From: Methylobacterium pseudosasicola
GTDB lineage: Bacteria; Pseudomonadota; Alphaproteobacteria; Rhizobiales; Beijerinckiaceae
Assembly (NCBI RefSeq): GCF_900114535.1
Contig: NZ_FOTK01000045.1
Coordinates: forward strand, 1-39,263
Length of the DNA stretch: 39,263 bases
Direction: 5' to 3'
Shown here in pieces: positions 35,740-39,263 of this stretch. Position 1 is the first letter of the stretch, and every line of letters starts with the position of its first letter. The notes under the pieces are model-generated. The model did no database searches. It was not told the DNA's origin and saw only the letters and a program-made list of their open reading frames with translations. The position numbers and the translations under genes were made by a program.

Positions 35740-36024
35740 AACGCTCAGCTCTTCAACACGCCGTCGAGCTCCGACGCTTCCGCGCCCGCCGCGCGATCAC
35801 CGGATGACGATCTGCACCGTACGCCACCACGGCCCGAAGTTTTGCGGGATCGCGCGCCACTCGGCGCCGTTCCAATGTCGGCGCAGAATAGCCGAGCGCG
35901 TACGCCGCAGCTTCTGCAGTAGCGTCTTCGCCGTCGGTCGACACGTCTCGATCAACGGCTCCCGAGCAGCCCATGGCTCGTCGCTCAGGAACGTCCCGCC
36001 TCCGATTGGAGGCATGAAGCCCAC
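35740..36024 (-). pseudogene. IS5-type transposase N-terminal relic
   Basis: The minus-strand frame from 36024 gives the N-terminal region of an IS5-type transposase (LSDEPWAAREPLIETCRP, then RRTRSAILRRHWNGAEWRA and GPWWRTVQIVIR). A stop codon sits where family members usually have Trp (IRW), after which the same frame reads a few more degenerate residues and runs straight into the LigD relic. The catalytic DDE region is absent. It is a truncated, non-functional piece. Confidence 0.65.
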
Positions 36025-36091
36025 GCGGTGCCTGGTGGGGCAAGAAACAGCAGATCTTAATCAGCGATGATAAAGTGCCTACCGGCGCACA

Positions 36092-36139
36092 TTAAGAATA
36101 AATTAACCATATACACCGTGGTATTGAAGGAAAGTTAAC
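36092..36139 (+). promoter_or_regulatory. Tandem CtrA-like boxes
   Basis: TTAA-N7-TTAAC at 36092-36107 matches the alphaproteobacterial CtrA consensus exactly; a second, one-mismatch site TTGA-N7-TTAAC at 36124-36139 lies 32 bases further, about three helical turns. The segment is AT-rich in a GC-rich window and ends about 33 bases before the ATG of the degenerate kinase. Confidence 0.6.
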
Positions 36140-36171
36140 AGACAATTTGATCTTGCCTGCAAAGAGCACTG

Positions 36172-38631
36172 ATGATGCAATTCGAAAGGTGGCTATCGCT
36201 CAGGAGCTTCCTCGCGGCGCTTTTGGCGCTGGCGGTCTGCTGCGGCAGCGCCGGCGTGATCGTGACCAATCCATCCAGAGACCCGGCAGCCCTGCGCGCC
36301 CTCGATGAGGAGATGCAGCGTGTGGCAGGGGCCGTCTCGGAGCGGTTGAGCGACAGTCTCGCGGCGATCGGGCGTGATTCCAGCCTCGCAGCCGAGAACG
36401 CGGTGTTCGATCGCGAACCCCGCTTACCGGCGGTGCAACAGTTCCTCGGACGTTGGCGCAGCCTGCATCCGGAATACGCCGATATCCTTTTCGCCGATCG
36501 ATCGGGGCGGGTGTTGGCCGCGGCGAGCGGATCCCTCCTCAGCGCTGACGTGTCGGGGACGACTTGGTTTGCGCGGGCCTTGTCCGGCGTCGTGATCGGC
36601 GATGCCAGCGAGCGCGCCCGACCCGGCGCCGAGATCCCCCGGAACGTCATCGTTGCGACGCCCGTCCGAGGCGGCGGCACGGCAGCATCCGGCGTGCTGG
36701 CGATTCAGGTGACGCCGACATGGGTGGAGGAAGCCGTGGCGGGCGCGCGCCGCATCCTCGGGGGGGCGGCGCGCACGGCCTCGGTGCAGATCATGAACGC
36801 CGGTGGGCGCTCGATCTACCAATCCGGCGTGCCGGTGGCGCGAGGCGAAGTCCGCGAGGCGAATGCCGCGGTCGGGGACGAGGCCGCTCTCGGATGGTTC
36901 GTGATCGCGAAGGGGAGCCGGCAGCCTGAGGTCGACGCCACGACGCTGGGATCCGCATTGCCCCTGATCCTCGGATTGGCGGCCCTCGCCGCTTTGTCGG
37001 GGTGGCTGCTTGGGGGACGCCTCACGCGCTCGCTCACCAGCATCCGCAATGCGGCCACCACCGATCAGGTCACCTTGCTGCCGGCCGCGACCGCGATCGC
37101 CGAGATCGCGGATCTCGCCGATGCCGTCGGCGCGTGCATTGGTCGAAGCGTGGGTCGGGAACGAATCCAGCAGGAGGCTCGGTCGGCCTTGGCCCGCAGC
37201 CGCGATCGCGTCCGCGCGGTGAAACTGCTCGGCGGCTTCACCTGCTGGGAGGTCGATCTCCGAAACGGCCATGTGACCTGGGCGGGCGGATCGGCCGATA
37301 TGGCGGACAGCACGTCCGAGCGGGCGGATCAACTGGATCGCGTGCTGTCGCGGGTGGAAGAGGAAGATCAGGGATTGTTGCAGCAAGCCATGCGCGCAGC
37401 CTGCGAGACGCCCGGCTCGATCCGTGAGATTGCCGTGCGTACCGTGGCAGGACGCGAGGATGTCACCGGCCAACGGCTTCTGCTCCGCTTGATCGCGGTC
37501 GCATCGAACGGGCAGCCGGTCCGTCTGCATGTTCTGAGCCGGGAGGTCGGGCTCATCGCGCTTCCGGCTCCGAAGCCGGCGAATTCCGTCGCGATCGCGC
37601 AGCCGGACGGATCGCCCACAGCGCCGGTCGAGGCGCACACCCACGCAGTCATCGCGGGCCTCGCGCACGAAATCGGCGCGACCCTGATCACCGTCGTGGC
37701 GGCGGCCACGGCCCTCGACCCCGAAGCGCGGGACGCCCGGCATCGGAACGGTATCGAGACCGTCATCCGTCAAGCGACGCGGGGCACCGCACTGACGCGC
37801 AAGCTGGCCGCGGTCGTGAGCCGCGACGGCGGCCCGATGCCGGAAATCGGCGCAGCCCAGGCCATCACGGAGACTCTGCAACTCATCGGCACCGCAATCC
37901 TACCCCAGCTCAGCATCACCCAGCCCCTTGTGGAACGCCTGCCACCCCTCGGCTGCACCGGTCGCCAGCTCGAAGTCGCGCTGCTCAACCTCGCGAGCGA
38001 CGCTTCGGAATCGCTGCCTCCGGACGCGACGGCCTCGCTCGCGATCGAGACCGATCCCGGTCCGCCCGGTATCGGGTTGCGGATCGTCCTGACCACCGCG
38101 ACGGCGTTTCGCGCCGGTCGGGGAATGGCTGCAATCCACGAACTCCTGACCGATATCGGCGGCGACGTGACAGTCGAGAACCTGGACGACCGAAGCACGG
38201 TCACCCTGTCCTTCCCCGCCGCCAGGGATGTGTCCGCCGGGGCGGCTCCAGCATGCGACGCGGCCGACGCGCGGGCGATCCTCCTCGTCGAACCCGATGC
38301 GGTCATGCGGGCTGCGACCGCTGAAAGCCTTGCGGCGCTCGGATACGTCGTTGAATCGGTGGCCTCATCCGAGGAAGCGTGCACCGCCCTCGGCAGCCGC
38401 CGCGATTTCACGGTCCTGCTCTGCGCGCATACGATACCGGCGGTGAATGGCGCGCATCTCGCCGAAATAGTCTCGCGCACACATCCCACGGTTGAAATCG
38501 TACTCATGGCTGCGGAGGCCGTGCCTGCACGTTCCTCAACGACCTTCAGGTGGCTACGCAAGCCGTTCGGATCCCAGGATCTCGCGCGCATGCTCGATCG
38601 AACCGCGGACCGGCAGCGTCAGGCAGCCTGA
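36172..38631 (+). CDS. Degenerate membrane hybrid histidine kinase (pseudo-kinase with pseudo-receiver)
   Basis: An 819-residue protein. Transmembrane helices at about 12-32 and 262-282 flank an extracytoplasmic sensor; a PAS-like region follows (about 345-460). A dimerisation-type helix pair has His499 in GLAHEIGATL, but the usual Asn-Asn after the His is missing. The ATPase part keeps LEVALLNLAS yet has Asp-Ala-Ser in place of the N-box Asn-Ala-Arg, and no DxGxG motif is visible. The receiver has Ala752 where the phospho-accepting Asp should stand (LLCAHTIPAVNG), while the Lys of RKPF is kept. So it looks like a signalling scaffold or sensor without phosphotransfer; overall shape resembles CckA-like kinases. 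ATG 36172 is used, with ATG 36175 as an alternative. Tandem CtrA-like boxes lie upstream. Confidence 0.85.
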   Translation: MMQFERWLSLRSFLAALLALAVCCGSAGVIVTNPSRDPAALRALDEEMQRVAGAVSERLSDSLAAIGRDSSLAAENAVFDREPRLPAVQQFLGRWRSLHPEYADILFADRSGRVLAAASGSLLSADVSGTTWFARALSGVVIGDASERARPGAEIPRNVIVATPVRGGGTAASGVLAIQVTPTWVEEAVAGARRILGGAARTASVQIMNAGGRSIYQSGVPVARGEVREANAAVGDEAALGWFVIAKGSRQPEVDATTLGSALPLILGLAALAALSGWLLGGRLTRSLTSIRNAATTDQVTLLPAATAIAEIADLADAVGACIGRSVGRERIQQEARSALARSRDRVRAVKLLGGFTCWEVDLRNGHVTWAGGSADMADSTSERADQLDRVLSRVEEEDQGLLQQAMRAACETPGSIREIAVRTVAGREDVTGQRLLLRLIAVASNGQPVRLHVLSREVGLIALPAPKPANSVAIAQPDGSPTAPVEAHTHAVIAGLAHEIGATLITVVAAATALDPEARDARHRNGIETVIRQATRGTALTRKLAAVVSRDGGPMPEIGAAQAITETLQLIGTAILPQLSITQPLVERLPPLGCTGRQLEVALLNLASDASESLPPDATASLAIETDPGPPGIGLRIVLTTATAFRAGRGMAAIHELLTDIGGDVTVENLDDRSTVTLSFPAARDVSAGAAPACDAADARAILLVEPDAVMRAATAESLAALGYVVESVASSEEACTALGSRRDFTVLLCAHTIPAVNGAHLAEIVSRTHPTVEIVLMAAEAVPARSSTTFRWLRKPFGSQDLARMLDRTADRQRQAA

Positions 38632-39263
38632 GATCCACGTTCCCATCCGCGCCGCCGCCGGACGTCCCGCCCGGCGGCGAAAGCCGTTCTGATCCCACGC
38701 TTCGCCGCTTTCCCGCGCCAAGGGCCCGCCGGCGTCGCTGACGTCGCTATGAAGCACCACATGCGTCGTCAGCGACGCCGCGCAGCTTCTCACAGGTACG
38801 TCCGGCGTCTGAGAGACAGCGAGCCTGAACGGCGTCGGGACGTCGAGGATCGCCACTCATTGCGATGCCTCAGGTTGGTCCGTCGCATTTCTAGAGCGGC
38901 CTAGCCCCAGCCCTTTTAAGGTGTTTGCGGCGGCAATCGGCATCGGACCGTCCCGCTTGGCCGGCGATCCCTGGTCTTTGCAGAGGCCGTCCTGAAAACA
39001 ACCCCGTCATCCCGGGGCCGCGAAGCGGAGCCCGGGATCCAGAACCAGTGTCGGATCAACGACTTGCGCCGTCGGCGGATCTGGATCCCGGGCTCGCCTG
39101 CGGCGCCCCGGGATGACAGGGTGGGGGCTGAAGCGTCTGCGGAAACTTGGGATCCGTGAAGGAAGGATAGGTCTCGGCGACCCATCGCCTGCCGCCGCGC
39201 TGCCTTCTCGGCTGTCACCTTGGCGAGAGATGGGCGCATGCCATCGGACCTTGGCTGTGCGGT
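38632..39263. other. Intergenic, contains a large inverted repeat
   Basis: About 630 bases to the right edge. Short minus-strand frames (38554-38856, 38916-39239) overlap the kinase end or the inverted repeat and have no recognised homology. The only distinct element is the inverted repeat at 39005-39121. Confidence 0.5.
39005..39121. repeat. Large imperfect inverted repeat
   Basis: Two arms of about 40 bases, left starting GTCATCCCGGGG and ending GCCCGGGATCCAGA, right starting TCTGGATCCCGGGC and ending CCCCGGGATGAC, are nearly perfect reverse complements around a loop of roughly 35 bases. GTCATCCCGGG palindromes of this style are common intergenic repeats in alphaproteobacteria, from general memory. 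Confidence 0.85.

Noticed and set aside
38554..38856. 100-codon minus-strand frame
   Set aside because: Antisense to the end of the degenerate kinase, no recognised homology.
1..39263. CRISPR arrays, prophage or integrative element boundaries, toxin-antitoxin pairs
   Set aside because: No regularly spaced repeats, phage structural genes, integrase or recognisable toxin-antitoxin pair were seen.

Overview
The window (about 39 kb, very GC-rich) reads like the chromosome or a large replicon of a Methylobacterium/Methylorubrum-type alphaproteobacterium (Hyphomicrobiales). This is an inference from protein style and architecture: LOV and MHYT sensor kinases, SelB, ACS-type MFS carriers, ISL3 and IS5 relics, GC-rich intergenic repeats and a CtrA-type box. 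No rRNA or tRNA gene was recognised, and no CRISPR array.

Layout. 1-1047: broken ISL3-type insertion sequence cut by the left edge. 1152-3842 (-): UvrA2-like ABC ATPase. 4449-8619 (+): stress/redox genes (membrane-anchored SRPBCC protein, zinc alcohol dehydrogenase, aldo/keto reductase, PRISE-type SDR). 9430-13664: a MHYT hybrid kinase facing a LOV histidine kinase that has been deleted into an out-of-frame fusion with a response regulator. 13971-17438 (-): selB preceded by a substrate-binding protein gene whose only lesion is one in-frame TGA. 17868-20189 (-): katG. 21264-24605 (+): large Cache/PAS hybrid kinase with HPt. 25019-26929 (-): tight ridA-MOSC-flavin/2Fe-2S reductase operon. 27026-29137: MHS-family carrier divergent from an XRE-cupin regulator. 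29379-35045: LysR regulator divergent from an RraA-family aldolase, a 2-hydroxyacid dehydrogenase and two paralogous MFS carriers, which looks like an organic-acid uptake and catabolism locus. 35323-36024 (-): relics of LigD and an IS5-type transposase. 36172-38631 (+): degenerate hybrid kinase behind tandem CtrA-like boxes. The right edge has a roughly 117-bp inverted repeat.

The most notable signal is at 16938-16940. The substrate-binding protein gene is intact on both sides of one TGA. Directly after the TGA, the mRNA can fold into a hairpin with a bulged U and a GU at the start of its loop, spaced as in the E. coli fdhF SECIS. The next gene in the same direction is selB, the factor that reads such elements. 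The gene is either an undescribed selenoprotein or a fresh nonsense mutant; aligning orthologues at that codon would help decide.

Other points of interest are a 112-115 bp intergenic repeat in three copies with a compensatory base change in its hairpin, and several candidate operators (LysR T-N11-A palindrome, TCCACT repeats, CtrA boxes).
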